Assembly (NCBI GenBank): GCA_963931925.1
Contig: OZ007582.1
Span: 26,861,665 to 26,925,664 of the forward strand
Origin: Onchidella celtica
Lineage: Eukaryota; Mollusca; Gastropoda; Systellommatophora; Onchidiidae
Direction of reading: 5' to 3'
Length of the DNA: 64,000 nucleotides
Below, piece by piece: positions 26,080 to 41,551 of the stretch; the first letter of the stretch is position 1, and every line of letters starts with the position of its first letter. The notes under the pieces were generated by a model. The model did not search any database, was not told the DNA's origin, and saw nothing but the letters and a program-made list of their open reading frames with translations. Position numbers and translations under genes: made by a program.

Positions 26080-26275
26080 CAATTCCACAATGCATCAATT
26101 AAAAAATCAATTCCACAATGCATCAATTAAAAAATCAATTCCACAATGCATCAATTAAAAAGTCAATTCCACAATGCATCAATTAAAAAATCAATTCCAC
26201 AATGCATCAATTAAAAAGTCAATCTCACAATGTATCAATTAAAAAATCTATTCCACAATGCATCAATAAAAACAA
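26080..26275 (+). repeat. 28-bp tandem repeat, seven units (arm A)
   Basis: Unit AATCAATTCCACAATGCATC plus AATTAAAA, seven copies with few changes. The counterpart on arm B (45,394-45,530) has five copies. There are no spacers between units, so it is not a CRISPR array. Confidence 0.9.
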
Positions 26276-28574
26276 TTAATTTTAGTAATCAATGTTTTAA
26301 AGAGGTCACCAATGGGAACTGGGGATAATGTCGATTCTGTCAACCATTTCAGTGACATTTGAGATTACAATGTGTTAATTTTCCATAGTTTCACAAAAAC
26401 AGTATCCATTTGACATATCAGATCAAAGAACATTCAACAGAAACACTCACAAGTTCAAATGTGGCAGTATTTAATGAGTAAGAATCAGCTAACCAGTAAA
26501 AATGGAGGCTAAAACAGAATAACATAAAAGCTGGTCTTTGATGACACTGATGTACAAACCTATTGAAGTATTTACTAGGGTAAAAAAATACTCGTTTTTG
26601 CTAAAAGTGCGTGTCCACTTATTAGAAAAATTAAGCGAATGGTCCTTTTGCTCGCGGGTTACACTTAAATATTTCTAATTTTTTTTTTTTTCCTCTTTCA
26701 AGCCTTCTTCAAATTGCAGGATGATACTAATTTCTATTTTCAAACTGAGCATTACCCTGTAGGACATAACTCAGCGTTCAGTTTTGTTCAATAAAAGGAC
26801 AGGACAACGATTTTCAAAGTGTGGATCGCGACCACAAGTGGATTTTTTTTCTCATTCTAAAACTATATTTACTTAGATTCATTAATTTACAGAAACATTC
26901 TCATTAGTTTGAACTTTATTGGATAGCTACATTTTATTCTTCCTCCTTACAACTCAGAACAACAAAGTTCTGCACAGACGAGATGGGAAGACTCGGCTGG
27001 TACACCGGTGCTGATGGGTGGGTCGTGGAAAAAACACTGGGGGAATAATATAAAAGCACAAAATAAATATTCTCAAGTGATATTCATCGATGGCTATCTG
27101 TCTTTATTAAGCCGTGGGGCAAAAGGAGAAATTAGCACACTTTATTAAACAGTGGCTCAGCCAATGAAAAGTAGCTCTATTTCATCAGCATGGTTAGAGC
27201 ATTTAAATGGTTTTGTCAAAGTCTGGGACTGCTGGGTTCATCAGTTTGTTAAGCCTCACACAGATCTGGAAGTCTCAAAATCAGGTGTTGCTTTTTTTAA
27301 TCCCTGTGACTATAAATTGCAAACTGACCCAGCAAAATTTAAGTAAGGGGTAAAAAAAAAAAAAAAAAAAAACTATGTGGGCTTTCTGAATAAAACCAAA
27401 AAAAAATTGGTTCAGTTATTGCCCTTAAAATACAAGTAAATATCTTCAAAACACAACATCAACAGCAAGAGTATCCCCCCCCAAAAAAGGAAATTTTTCA
27501 ATTACCAGTTGGCGTAACAAAATGTTCTGCCGCTTCCAGCATTATAGTATCATTTTTCAGCGCAGCTGGTAACTAGATACTGTCCTATCAAAACAGCGAC
27601 TCTTCCACTTCTCCGTTTTCTGACTAGTTCGTTAACTCCTTTAATTATCTGGATAAAGGTAGATCGGAACACTCAAAAATTCACTTGGTGGATCTTAGCA
27701 GTCCCGACAAGCGTTATCCTTTCCAACTGATCAATTGACACTTTGTATGTGACGTCAGGCAGCGATAGATCATCCACAAGACTGACAAAAGCGCTATTCG
27801 TAAGTAATACATAAACTTCCAATCTTTGACCCACCACCATACAGTACGATGTTTGAGGACTCTGATCAAACTTACCACCTACTCCAGGCCCTACTTTTAT
27901 CTATGATTGTGTCACGAGACGATCCGTGGCTCCCACGAAAGTCTAGGTGCAGAGCAATGTTTCTCGAACCGTCATGAAGACTGGCCGTAAAGCAATGTTT
28001 TTCGAGAAATGTAAAAGAGAAATAGATCTGCAATGGAAATGGAGAGAAATAAAAGTCATTGACTGATTATCAAACTTTCTTTTTCCAACAAGGAACAAGA
28101 GTCTCCTCAAACCACAGATACAAAACGTATCACTATCATCATCAACTTGGTTAAAACAAGATTATGTGCTGTGTGAAGATGATAATGATATTGTTATGGA
28201 AACGCGTATGCACTAAAACACTTGCTTAATGTAAACTTCAGACGTTCGAGATCCACAAGATATGAACAAATTTTACAAGTTTTACAATACGTTTTTATAG
28301 TTACATACACATTTTGTTACAGTTTTTTTTTTTTAAACATTAAGAAATACATGTATGCAACTTGTTTACAGTTTTTGAACTGTTGATTCATATTAGTTTC
28401 AGTAATTACAAAGTACACAACCAAATGTTTTCAATATTCTTAAGTGTTGATTGTTTTAACTATACTGAAGGTATTAAATACGGAAATGAACAACGAAAAC
28501 TTATAAGAAAAATTCGCGAATTGCATTTCAGTAACAAACTTAGACTGCAAAAGTAAAACTAAAAGCGAAAAAAG

Positions 28575-28576
<2 letters not shown>

Positions 28577-28630
<54 letters not shown>
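28577..28630 (+). repeat. (AG)n microsatellite in the intron of copy 2
   Basis: Uninterrupted AG run. The arm-B counterpart is a shorter CT run near 42,757-42,781. Confidence 0.95.
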
Positions 28631-28632
<2 letters not shown>

Positions 28633-29935
28633 CAAGTGATATAGATTCTATTTTTGTCTTGATAAATATCTGGTCAAAACAAGGAGATAAATAAGTTAAG
28701 AAAAGCAAATCAATAACGCTAGGGATATTTTAATCAGATACCATCCTGCACAGTTACTGTCTATTCATAATGATTTATTTTAATGACAAACAGACAACGC
28801 CCGTGGGCCTCAGTTCATGCCCAGTAAATAATGAGAAAGCGTGAATTTTTTCGTATATTGTCTGATTAAAATAGAGCTCAGCCGACGTGTTTCCAGGAGC
28901 CGCATACTGAAGGTCAAAGAGCCGCATGTGGCTCGCAAGAAGCAGTTTGGTCATCCCTGCACTATAGTTATGGTCAATCTGCCTTGACCCTCGGAAGATT
29001 TTCCACAATAAGACTCAGCTGTTTGATTGTTGTTGTTTTTTTTACCACGCCCTTAAAAAAATAATCATAATAAATTGGACGAGACTTTACATTATTTTGT
29101 TTCTATTGGTTTGTTTCACTTAGGTCACCCAAAATTGTGATGTTGTATGCACTGCATTCCCCACCCCCAGTGAACAGTAGCAGAGCATGCGTACTTGCAA
29201 TATCTGTCTACTTTTGACACGCCGGCTGAGAACGCACACCCTCAAAGCTTAGCTAGCCGTCATCCAAGAAGAACTAAAGTTCTTAGAAGAGTGAGACATA
29301 AGCAAACATTATAGCCTTGGAACTTTCGGAGCAAAGCGAAATACTATTCAGAATTTCTTAGCAGTTCAAGCTCTGTAAGATCAAGTGAAATAAATCAATT
29401 CTTTAAAAAAAAAACAAAAAAAAAGTAAACACCCAAATATTGCGTCCATACCGAATGAAATCTTGACCTCTATGTGACTATTTATTACTATTGACATAAA
29501 CAAATTATACTATTCTAAAAAGCATTAAGCATCAACTATCTTTAAACTCAATCAGGAATAGGAACCTTAAAGTTCACTGATCACACAGCACTGCCGCCAT
29601 TGTGAAAGATACAAAATCTACACTTCAATATTCACTGAAAACACGGAGACACTATCTTCAACATTGAAACATAATCTACACTTTAATATTCACTGAACAC
29701 ACGGAGCTGTTTTCTTCCCGATAGACCACACTCGAAAGATGACTGAACCTGCAGTGTTGCCTTATTCATGAAAGGTTCTGAATTTATAGAGACTTGTAGA
29801 TCTACCATTTTATATTGGAACCAAACAGTGGCTTAAGTGTTTGCTTATAAAAACCAAACGTAAAAAAATAACAGAAGTAAGTTAAGTACTTTTACCTGCT
29901 TAATGTATTTGTACTTATATTGTGTGCCTGTGTGT

Positions 29936-30033
29936 GTGTATGAGAGAGAGAAAGAGAGTGATAAGGAGTGAGAGAGAGACAGACAGGGAGAGAAAGAGAG
30001 AGAGGGCGAGCAGGAGAGAGAGGAAAAGAGAGA
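29936..30033 (+). repeat. imperfect AG-rich tract
   Basis: GA-rich, interrupted. Its counterpart on arm B is the CT tract at 42,346-42,450. Confidence 0.8.
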
Positions 30034-31341
30034 AATAAAATGCCACATGTCAGAATAGAACACAGTTTGAGATACAAACGAAAATTTTCTCTAGAGCCCT
30101 AAAGCTATTTGTAAAATTCTCTATATTGTGACTGAAACACAGAGAGTCGAGATTTGATAATAATTTTATATAGAATGGCCGAGCTAAGAAACTTATCAAT
30201 GTTAGAACAAATTTTGTGTTCATGAAGGTCTTCAATTGTAAAGATGTACAAATGGTGTCTTTTATGGCATCAGCTGGCCACTGTTTAGTGTTTTAGCTTT
30301 AATAATTAGAAGGGCGCGATGGGAAATTATCTGTATATCTTTAAAAATGACAATTACAGTATCAAATTATGAAATTTTACTCACCAGAACACCTGGAACA
30401 ACAGGCTGTTTAAATTGTAACTCAAAATTTGTACGTTTGTTCGCGGGATCAGTCACTGGTATGTCCCGATATGTTGCTGTTCCTTCCACATAGAAGTCCT
30501 TTCTGCTCCCCGCCAGACCTTGTAATTTAAAACGGTCACAAATAACACACGTTTTTGTGTTTTCCAAGAACTGAAAGGCCGAACAATAAAGACTGACACC
30601 GAACAGCACACGACATCACAGTCTCATAACCAGCTATTTCACCACAACCTTCAAGACCGACTGGCAGTTTGACGAATTCTCGGTATTCTGAAGCAGCCAG
30701 ATTCATCAATAAACAGAAACTTTGCCACAGAACAACTGAAACTTGCTTCGTTTCATTGTTTGTGTCGTGTTGTCTCCGATTTTTAAAAGAGTGTCACTCA
30801 CTGTCTGATTCTTCTATGGTGAGAGGCTTTTAGAAGCTTGTTCATCTGTCTCTATTAGTCACTCTTAATTTGCCTCTTCTGGTCTGTTCATTCACACGTT
30901 AACTTTCCCACCAATAGTTATGTGTCAGAACCCCGGTCAGGTCGTGACACAGAGAAAGTCGGACGTATGTCAAGAAGACGGTGAACGGAATGCCAGACAG
31001 CTGCGTTACACAGCTTAAATTAAAGCATACTATTTATTTGTACGAAACTTGGAGACATTTCTTGAACTGTGACCAACAGAACTCGTGGTATATTCTATGA
31101 CAAATTGATGAGGCCTGCTGGGGCCTGCTTTGACTATGCAAAAACAAAATGAAAGGAAGGGACAACAAACCCACCAGGTGATCATTGTTCTGTTTCTTGT
31201 CGCCCGAGTGAATGTGGAATTCAGTGAATGCTTACTTGGCATTATTTGCTCTTTTGTCTCATGGGAATAGAGAACTATAACAGGGACGTGGCGCTAATTA
31301 CTTTCTAATATCTGTTTTTTTTTTTTGTATCCTTTATTTTT

Positions 31342-31781
31342 GGAAGCGCATATCCGTACGGACAGTGCATATCCGTACAACGCACACAATTCGATCACGT
31401 AGAACTCACACCGGAATACTCACAGGCAGCACCAATGACCTATATTACTGACCTTGTTAATTTGCATAATTTTTAAAAACATAAATCGGCTTAGTAGCAA
31501 AACAATCCGACTTCTGCTCGGAGATTGCGTGATCTGCTCTAATATAATAATATACTTGAGTGTACGTCGATCACTAATGGCTACCCCAGCCCTTCTTCGC
31601 CTGATTAGTCAATCTGACTACCGCACATTGATACAAACTGACTAGACCCTCACGTCCTCAGGTCCATCTGACTATTCCATGTGTTCTCACTTTAAATCCG
31701 TGAACACCATACCAAGTTTTGTTTCAGCAAACCTTCACCAGTTGAGCTTTTGGTAAACATGTTGTACGGATATACACTTCC
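31342..31781. mobile_element. 440-bp inverted-repeat element present only on arm A
   Basis: Ends read GGAAGCGCATATCCGTAC on the left and, inverted, GGAAGTGTATATCCGTAC on the right. A second internal copy of the motif (ATATCCGTACAAC) lies at 31,370-31,382. T-rich flanks share TTTATT but give no perfect target duplication. The corresponding interval on arm B (40,776-41,005) has a different, shorter sequence. It is non-coding and probably a MITE. Confidence 0.55.
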
Positions 31782-32009
31782 TTTATTCTTTAAAGGGCGT
31801 ATTTATTTTGTTTAACCCCTTTTCTTAACTACCCATCTATCATTATTATTTTAGCCTTCGGTGTTCAAGTACAAGGTTTAGTGCTTTATGAATTATAATG
31901 AATTAGAAGCATAACAAAAAAACATGAAAATTTATCAAAACCCATAGATAAAATAACATCACTAAAGATAGTGGGTAACCCCTCATCAAAATGGCCGGTC
32001 GTGTTCAAA

Positions 32010-32010
<1 letters not shown>

Positions 32011-32043
<33 letters not shown>

Positions 32044-32100
32044 CACTCTCTCACCTCTCCCTCTGTCTCTGTCTCCCCCTCTCTGCCTTCCTCACATGAC
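32011..32100 (+). repeat. CT-rich microsatellite (arm A)
   Basis: CT dinucleotides with CTGT and CACTCT interruptions. The inverted counterpart on arm B is the AG tract at 40,447-40,548. Confidence 0.85.
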
Positions 32101-32467
32101 TCGAATGAAGTGAAATGAAACGACTCATTAAAAATTATAGACCTCAACAAAGCCAGTCGGTATTTTAGAGTGGCTAGCTAGGCGTGTGTTGACAACACTT
32201 GCAGTCTAAAAATTTCTGTGTGATCCAAGAGGGTGGCTCTCAGTGTGGGCAATTTTGATTTCCAGGACGAGGGGGGGGGGGGGGCGGGGGACAAAGAAAA
32301 GAGCTATAAGGGGGCGATATGGGGGGAGGGGGGGGGCGAAAACAGGCTGGTCACCGACTTGGTGAACAGCTGCACGCGTAGATGGATTTTATGAACAGAA
32401 AATGCCTTTAATCTTTTTAGTGTATTTGATAAAGAATGCTTTCTGTTTTATACTAAATCGTCAACAT

Positions 32468-33090
32468 GCCTGTTGTCGACAATAAAGCTTTGAAACACTT
32501 AACTATCATCATGTGTGTGTAGTCTGTCTTCTTGTGAAATGTATCTGTTGGGTCTGAATGGGGTTTCCTATTGTTGTTTTTTCGACCGGGGGGGGGGGGG
32601 GGGAGAAGGGGGCGATGAGAGGAGGGCGATTGACTGAAAATGGTTGAGAACCAATGATCTACAGATGATGCTGGGTATTCCGAAGTGATACGATAGGACA
32701 AATGTCCTTTCGGAAATCTCTAGACGTTTAGATCTGATAGAAGCAAAGGAGCTTCATTTTTTAAAAACTTGATTCTTAATGTGTATGTATGTTTGGCGTG
32801 TCTGAGCGTATGTGTGACTTTTGACAGTAAAAATACTGTGTGTAAGGAACAGTTAGAAACTTCCGCCTTAGCAATGATTAAGTAGCAGATAATGACAACA
32901 TCTTGTATGGTTTGAGGATAATTATGCGTAGAATTGAATGTGCAGATCTTGGTTACAGCTGAAGAAAGCTGATCAATGGAAAAACCCTGTCAAAAGAAAA
33001 ATTTGAACATGGAAAAAGTGCTGCTGTGTAAAATGCCTCCTTGGAAAGCTACTTAAAACTTCAGCGCCATAATAAAATACATAAATACTA
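32468..33090. other. spacer DNA, nothing recognised
   Basis: First part of the spacer between the inverted arms. Contains a poly-G run at 32,588-32,602. No gene or repeat boundary was found. Confidence 0.4.
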
Positions 33091-33965
33091 TCATCATCAT
33101 CATCATTGCCTTTCTCACCCTGGATCAGGGTATAGGCCACCAACAAACACTTTCCATCCCTCTCTATCATGGGCCAGCCTCTTTACATTATTCCAAGTCT
33201 TTCCGCTTCGTTGCACATCATTTTCTCTGGCTCTTCTCCACGTTCCGCGCGGCCTTCCTCTTGATCTCTTGCCTTGGGGATTCCAATCCAATACCTTCTT
33301 CGCGATGCTGTTTCCTGGCCTCCTGAGAGTGTGGCCGATCCATCTCCATCGCCTCCTACCAATTTCCTCTCTGACTGGGTTCTGTCTTGTTCTTTTCCAA
33401 ACAATTTCATTGCTGACCTTGTCTGTCCATCTGATCTTAAGTAGCTTCCTCAAACATCTGTTGATGAAAACTTGGATTCTCTTTATGCAGGCCTGGGACG
33501 CATTCCAAGTCTCACATCCATACAACAGGACTGACTTCACGTTCGAGTTGAATATCCTCAGCTTTGTTTTTAGAGATATATCCTTGGTTCTCCAAATCTT
33601 GCTTAAGGACGTGAAAGCTGCCTGTGCCTTTCCAATTCGTGCTTTGACTTCTGCCTCTGTTCCTCCCTTATTGTCAATGATACTACCAAGATAGCAGAAG
33701 GACTCTACATCTTCCAGTGATTGATCTCCTACTTTGACTTGTTCGCTTGGGGGTGCAACAATTTTTAGGACCTTCGACTTCGCAGGATGTATCCTCAATC
33801 CAATAGATTCTGAAATTTTGTTTAGAGCTGTAGTCTTTGCTTGCATCTGGTCGTGTGTGTGCGACAATAGTGCCAAGTCATCTGCAAAATCTATAGTGTG
33901 CCCAAAAACCTGTGGTTGGCCAATTTCTTTAACATCTCCTGCTTGCCTTGGCGAATCCTTGCAAA
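33091..33965 (-). pseudogene. LINE ORF2 fragment: end of RT domain and C-terminal tail
   Basis: The minus-strand frame contains the RT catalytic F-A-D-D motif (about 33,880-33,891) followed by 'LALLSHTHDQMQ', 'LGSIIDNKGG', 'SVLLYGCETWNAS', 'CLRKLLKIRWTDKVSN' and 'RRWRWIGHTLRRPGNSI'. This is the thumb and tail of a non-LTR retrotransposon reverse transcriptase. Only the last catalytic block is present and upstream RT is missing, so the copy is 5'-truncated. The 3' end carries a CATCATCATCATCAT microsatellite on the plus strand (33,091-33,106), which reads as an ATG-type tail, as in some RTE/CR1-like lineages. It lies in the spacer of the large inverted repeat. Confidence 0.8.
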
Positions 33966-34844
33966 TTTTGCATAGCCTCCTGTTTCAATTTGTCTTAAAT
34001 GGGACTTTTTTTTTTTTTTTTGGCATTCATAGAGGTTGAAATAAATATTTTTTCTTCATAAAATTATATTAAAAAATTTACCCATTGCCAAATGGTGAAC
34101 ATAGAAGTCGTTCACAGTACCAGCAGAAGTGCACCGCTGACATGCAGTTCACTTAACTGCAAAGGCGCACGTGCTGCAGTTTAAAGAGGGGCGTTATACT
34201 GAGTAAGATTGAACCTATGTATTGTTTATTGTTACCTTTGCTGCATTGATATATATATATAATATTATGTCTCTAGGTTGGTGGGCTAGTATAGCGTGTT
34301 ACACAGATATCCGTGTGTGGAATGACGGGATACTTCATATTTGATTTCGTCCAGAAACTGCACCTGATTTTCATATTCTGTGGAGCGAAACCTCGGAAGT
34401 CACTGTCATCAGTTTTTTTGTGTTTTTTTTTGGCTCAGAAAGGTTAACTGTTCCCACAAAGTCCAAGACAAACCGTTTCCACTAAGGTAGCGGTATTTAT
34501 ATCTTGCCACAACAAGATCTGATCTCTGCTTTAGGAATATTCTTCCACTTTCTCTGACTCTATCAGCCTCTCGTCAGTACGTGTTTACAGTGTCTTCAGC
34601 TAACAGCCACACTCAGGCGGGGCACGCCGAGCCTCGTCGCGACAGGGATAGATCTACTGTTTTGCAATTTCACATGAGACTCAAGTTTTATGCGAGCTCG
34701 TAGTTTTATATGCTGGCAAAAATGCACGGTCGTGGTAAACTGCGCATGACCGGAGGTGAAGTCTAATTCCGCCTTGCACACTTTCGTCACTTAAACAGTC
34801 ATCGTGAGTACGATGTTAACACGCGTGGGGGTATATGGTCGACC
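33966..34844. other. spacer DNA flanking the Harbinger insertion (left)
   Basis: No coding sequence recognised; AT repeats near 34,250. Becomes more GC-rich toward 34,600-34,840, as does the flank right of the transposon, suggesting that the Harbinger element inserted into one GC-richer segment. I could not classify that target. Confidence 0.4.
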
Positions 34845-35076
34845 TAAGGCCGTATTTATAGTGGCGGCGGGTTTCGAGAAATTTCACGCCCCGCTGGTAC
34901 CGCGCAGGCTCGCGCGAGTAAAGTGACACACTGTTCTCTGTAAGTTTACATAGTCAAGGCGTGTAGCGAGAGGCTGCTAATTTGCCGCCAGGCGGGTCAA
35001 ATAACCAGAACAAATTTCTCATTCTTGACGCGTGTCTCGCGCCGGATTGTGTAGGTGGTGAAGAGTCAGTTGTCAC

Positions 35077-37504
<2,428 letters not shown>

Positions 37505-38310
37505 TTTCTAATCCAGTTTTCTATTTTTGTTACTTTGAATTTTGATTTTTGTTTTCGTTCATTTCCATTCAGGGAGTCAAGTCACCCAATATGACTTGTA
37601 ATCCGTTTCAAATTGTCCAATTATCATGAAATGTTAATGGTCTTTATAACACCTCACATTGATGTTGAGAATGTATATATATTTTATTTGGTTTCTTCTT
37701 AAAAAGATTAAGAAAATAAATTTTTGAAAATAAAATTCATCGCTTTCCTCTGCTAATTATTCAATGTATTGTGTAAAATCAAAACTGGTAAAACCAATTC
37801 CAGAAATTTAACAACTGTGACAAAAAGTTATAATTCATCTTAAAACCACACTCACCTCAAGGTTACAACCAGCCGCTCCTCAGGCAAAATTGGTTCGTGC
37901 AAGTTGCACCATGTCTTGATCAACTTGGATTCTACTTTCTTTAAAATGTAGTTGAATGTATTAAGATCCATTCGCGTATAGGAATGAAATCTCTCTGGGT
38001 AAACTTTAAGTTGCTGGAAAAGGTGGTGGTATTCACCGTCAATGGATCTTCTCTTGTTTATTTCGTGGACGCTACTTGTCCTTCTTCTTCCCATGCCCGG
38101 TAAAAGAAACCTTGTTAAACTGCTGTCTAACCACAAAAAATATTCTTCAAATGAGGACGCCATATTGTCTGTGTTGCAGCGAGGCCACGTGCTGCTGTTC
38201 CCGCTTTACTATGTACACCATCATTCGACGCGGGTGTTCCGCCGCGATTTACCCCGTCTCGGCAACGCGGCGGCAACCCGCCACCCGCCGCCACTATAAA
38301 CACGGCCTAA

Positions 38311-39060
38311 GACACCAATCTCTGCTGTGAGTGATTGTAAGCCTTCGTCTGCAGTTTGTATAAAGTTCAGCTTCTCTTCTTGCCCGTGCAGCTATTCTAC
38401 ATGACTTTCTGAAGTTTTGATCAGTTCCTCACTGTGGCGTCGGCAGGCTCCCCCTCCCCCTCCCCCACCTCTTTTTTGCTTGTCATACTGGTGATTGAGC
38501 AAGTGTTCACTTCTTTTTTCCTTTTGTTGATGTTGTTCGCGGTGTTTGCACTCGGCGACCTGACCTTCCCTTTCTTGTGAGTAGTTTTTCCTTGTTGTTG
38601 AGTGATTCGACCCGTTTCGTTAATATTAGGACATTCCTGAATGTTCGATAACATTGTAGATGTAGAATTTGGCCTTGAGTGATGTAACCTGGTAGCGTAT
38701 TGATACGTGATTGGTCAGTTTGTGTATCTCGGGCGAGGGCAGAGGTTAAGAGTGAGTCTGGAATTTTCTGTGACTTTGTATATAAATAGATCCATGTGAG
38801 TGTTAGGGGTGGTGTGTAAGTGAGTTTTCAGCATTTGTGTGTTACTTCATGTGGGCTAGGATATTCAGTTGTTTAGGTGTTCTCTGGTGCCTTCCTAGGA
38901 TGTTATTATTCATCATACAGTTATTAAACCAGTATTATTTAATTGTTCGACGGATCTCGTGTTTAATTTTTCTACAGCTGTAATAGTTTCGTTTCTAAAA
39001 GGTGGTAGTTTAGATCAACTAACTCTTCCTACCATAACGTACTAAAATCAACCTCAACTG
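38311..39060. other. spacer DNA right of Harbinger, possibly part of an LTR
   Basis: Contains a TATA-like 'tatataaatag' at about 38,779-38,790 and ends near 39,062 in 'ctgttaca', an LTR-style terminus. I could not find a matching TG start with a target duplication on either side of the Harbinger insertion, so an LTR is only a suspicion. No coding sequence. Confidence 0.25.
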
Positions 39061-39096
39061 TTACACCCTCTTTAGGCTCCAAATTTTCTCTCATCG

Positions 39097-39163
<67 letters not shown>

Positions 39164-39904
39164 CTCTTTGGGCTAAAAAATTTCTCTCATCGCCTTTTCT
39201 CTCTCTCTCCCCCCCTCTGCAGGCTCCAAGTTTTCTCTCATCGCCTTTTTTCTCTCTCTCTCTCCCCCTCTTAGGCTTCAAAATTTCTCTCATCGCCTCT
39301 TCTCTCTCTCTCCCCCTCTTTAGGCTCCAAATTTTCTCTCATCGCCTCTTCTCTCACTCTCCCCCTCTTTAGGCTCCAAATTTTCTCTCATCGCCTCTTC
39401 TCTCACTCTCCCCCTCTTTAGGCTCCAAATTTTCTCTCATCGCCTCTTCTCTCTCTCTCCCCCTCTTTAGGCTCCAAATTTTCTCTCATCGCCTCTTCTC
39501 TCTCTCTCCCCCTCTTTAGGCTCCAAATTTTCTCTCATCGCTTCTCTCTCTCTCTCCCCCTCTTTAGGCTCCAAATTTTCTCTCATCGCCTCTTCTCTCT
39601 CTCTCCCCCTCTTTAGGCTCCAAATTTTCTCTCATCGCTTCTTCTCTCTCTCTCCCCCTCTTTAGGCTCCAAATTTTCTCTCATCGCCTCTTCTCTCTCT
39701 CTCCCCCTCTTTAGGCTCCAAATTTTCTCTCATCGCTTCTTCTCTCTCTCTCCCCCTCTTTAGGCTCCAAATTTTCTCTCATCGCCTCTTCTCTCTCTCT
39801 CCCCCTCTTTAGGCTCCAAATTTTCTCTCATCGCTTCTTCTCTCTCTCTCCCCCTCTTTAGGCTCCAAATTTTCTCTCATCGCCTCTTCTCTCTCTCTCT
39901 CTCG
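39061..39904 (+). repeat. about 49-bp minisatellite at the inner edge of arm B
   Basis: A unit containing TTTAGGCTCCAAATTTTCTC followed by TCATCGCCTCTTCTCTCTCT and CCCCCTC repeats about 15 times. From 39,310 the units are very regular at about 49 bp. It has no counterpart at the inner edge of arm A, so it arose or expanded after the inversion. Confidence 0.9.
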
Positions 39905-40442
39905 TGTTGACGATTCATTATGAAACAGAAAGTATTCTTTATCAAATACACTGAAAATGAAAAAGGCATTTTCTGTTCATAAAATCCATCTAAGCGTGTT
40001 GTTCAACAAGTCATCAGTGACCCTCATGTATTTGCCCCCAGTCGCCCTCCATTCATGTTTTCGCATCCTCCTCCCCCCCCCACCCCCCACCCCATATCGC
40101 CTCCACTCACCGTTTTCGTACCGTTATCACCCTTTTCTTCGTCTCCCCCCCCCTCTCCTCCTCCTCGTCCTGGAAATCAAAATGGCCCATGCTGAGAACC
40201 ACCGTCTTGGATGGCCATGAAGCGTTCATTCATTGTAGTACACACATGGAATCACACAGAATCTTTAACTAGACAGCAAGTGGCTCGCAGAACATTTGAA
40301 ACAACACCTTTGTCTGCCAGAGTGGAGGGTATTGTTAACGCACGCCAAGCTAGCCACACTATAATACCGACTGGCTTTGTTGAGGTCTATAATTTTTAAT
40401 GACACGTTTCATTTCATTTCATTTGAGTCATGTGACGAAGGC

Positions 40443-40446
<4 letters not shown>

Positions 40447-40489
<43 letters not shown>

Positions 40490-40500
40490 GAGAGAGAGAG

Positions 40501-40531
<31 letters not shown>

Positions 40532-40548
40532 CACACAGAGAGAGAGAG
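40447..40548 (+). repeat. (AG)n microsatellite (arm B)
   Basis: AG run with a few CG, AA and CACA interruptions; inverted counterpart of 32,011-32,100. Confidence 0.9.
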
Positions 40549-41551
40549 TTTGAACACCATCGGCTATTTTGATGAGGGGTTACCCACTATCTTTAGTGAT
40601 GTTATTTTGTCTATAGGTTTTGATACATTTTCAGGTTTTTTTGTTATGCTTCTAATTCATCATAATTCATAAAGCACTAAACCGTGTGCTTGAACACCGA
40701 AGGCTAAAATATGATAGATGGGTAGTTAAGAATAGGGGGTTAAACAAAATGAATATGTCCTTTAAAAATAAAATACATGTATTCCTATGGCTTCCACTGC
40801 TGACCAAAAATCTTCAATGCAAAAACGGCCACTGTCAGAAGAGAGGAAGAAAGAGAAATGAAGGACGAGAGAGCAAACAAAGAAATGAGAGATAGAAGAA
40901 AATAAAACAGATGAAGAATGAAAGACAGACAAATCAACAGGTCCGGCGAATAAATACATTGGCACGTAAACAGCGCTGGAAATAATGGATGCGGGAAGAG
41001 TGAAAGGATATAAAAAACAGATATTATTAGAAAGTAATTAGCGTCACGCCCCTGTTATAGTTCTCTATTCCCATGAGACAAAAGAGCAATTGCCAAGTGA
41101 GCCATCACCGAGATCCACATTCACTCGGGTGACAAGAAACAGAACAATGATCACCTGGTGGGTTTGTTCCTTTTTTTTCATTGTGTTCTTGCATTTGTCA
41201 TAGAATCTACCATGCGTTTTCTTGGTGCTTACAGTCACAGTTCAAGAAATGTCTACAGGTTTCACACAAATAAATAGCATGCTTTAATTAAGTTGTGTAA
41301 CGCAGTTGTCTGACATCCAGTTCACCGACTTCTTGACATAAGGTCCGACTTTCTCTGTGTCCCGAACCGACCGGGGCTCTGACACATGAACTATTGGTGG
41401 GAAAGTTAAAGTATGTATGAACAGACCAGAAGAGACAAATTAAGAGTAAATAATAGAGACAGATGAACAAGCTTCTAAAAGCCTCTCACCATAGAAGAAT
41501 CAGACAGTGAGTGACACTCTTTTAAAAATCGGAGACAACACGACACAAACA

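Larger units (their letters stand above)
27673..30756 (-). pseudogene. secreted PAN/apple-galectin-like gene, copy 2 (broken)
   Basis: Exon 1 is 30,385-30,756 and exon 2 is 27,673-28,027, with donor GTGAGT and acceptor TTGCAG preserved and a 2.36-kb intron between them. Exon 1 carries a one-base deletion about six codons after the start. This puts a TGA in frame soon after. A one-base insertion about codon 66 (before '[13 protein letters not shown]') returns to the original frame, so the exon length is unchanged at 372. Exon 2 loses frame after 'HLDFRGSHG' and meets TAA in the region equivalent to the WG motif. The intact counterpart is 41,552-43,682. The family role is as for copy 1; this copy cannot encode the full protein. 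Confidence 0.8.
25531..32467 (+). repeat. arm A of a large inverted repeat
   Basis: Runs antiparallel to 39,902-47,428. Matching landmarks, read on opposite strands, include 25,531/47,428, 25,760/47,200, 26,080-26,275/45,394-45,530 (28-bp satellite), 27,673-28,027/43,335-43,682 (galectin exon 2), 30,385-30,756/41,552-41,923 (exon 1), 31,900/40,650 and 32,455/39,910. The arms differ by substitutions, satellite copy number and several insertions, so this is an old duplication and not an assembly fold-back. Confidence 0.85.

Noticed and set aside
26080..26275. CRISPR-like array of 28-bp repeats
   Set aside because: Units are directly adjacent without spacers, in a eukaryotic context, and a second inverted copy exists; it is a tandem satellite.
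33041..33694. 217-codon plus-strand frame
   Set aside because: Antisense shadow of the LINE reverse-transcriptase tail on the minus strand.
38690..39063. LTR remnant with TATA box and TTACA end
   Set aside because: No TG start with a target duplication could be found on either side of the Harbinger element.
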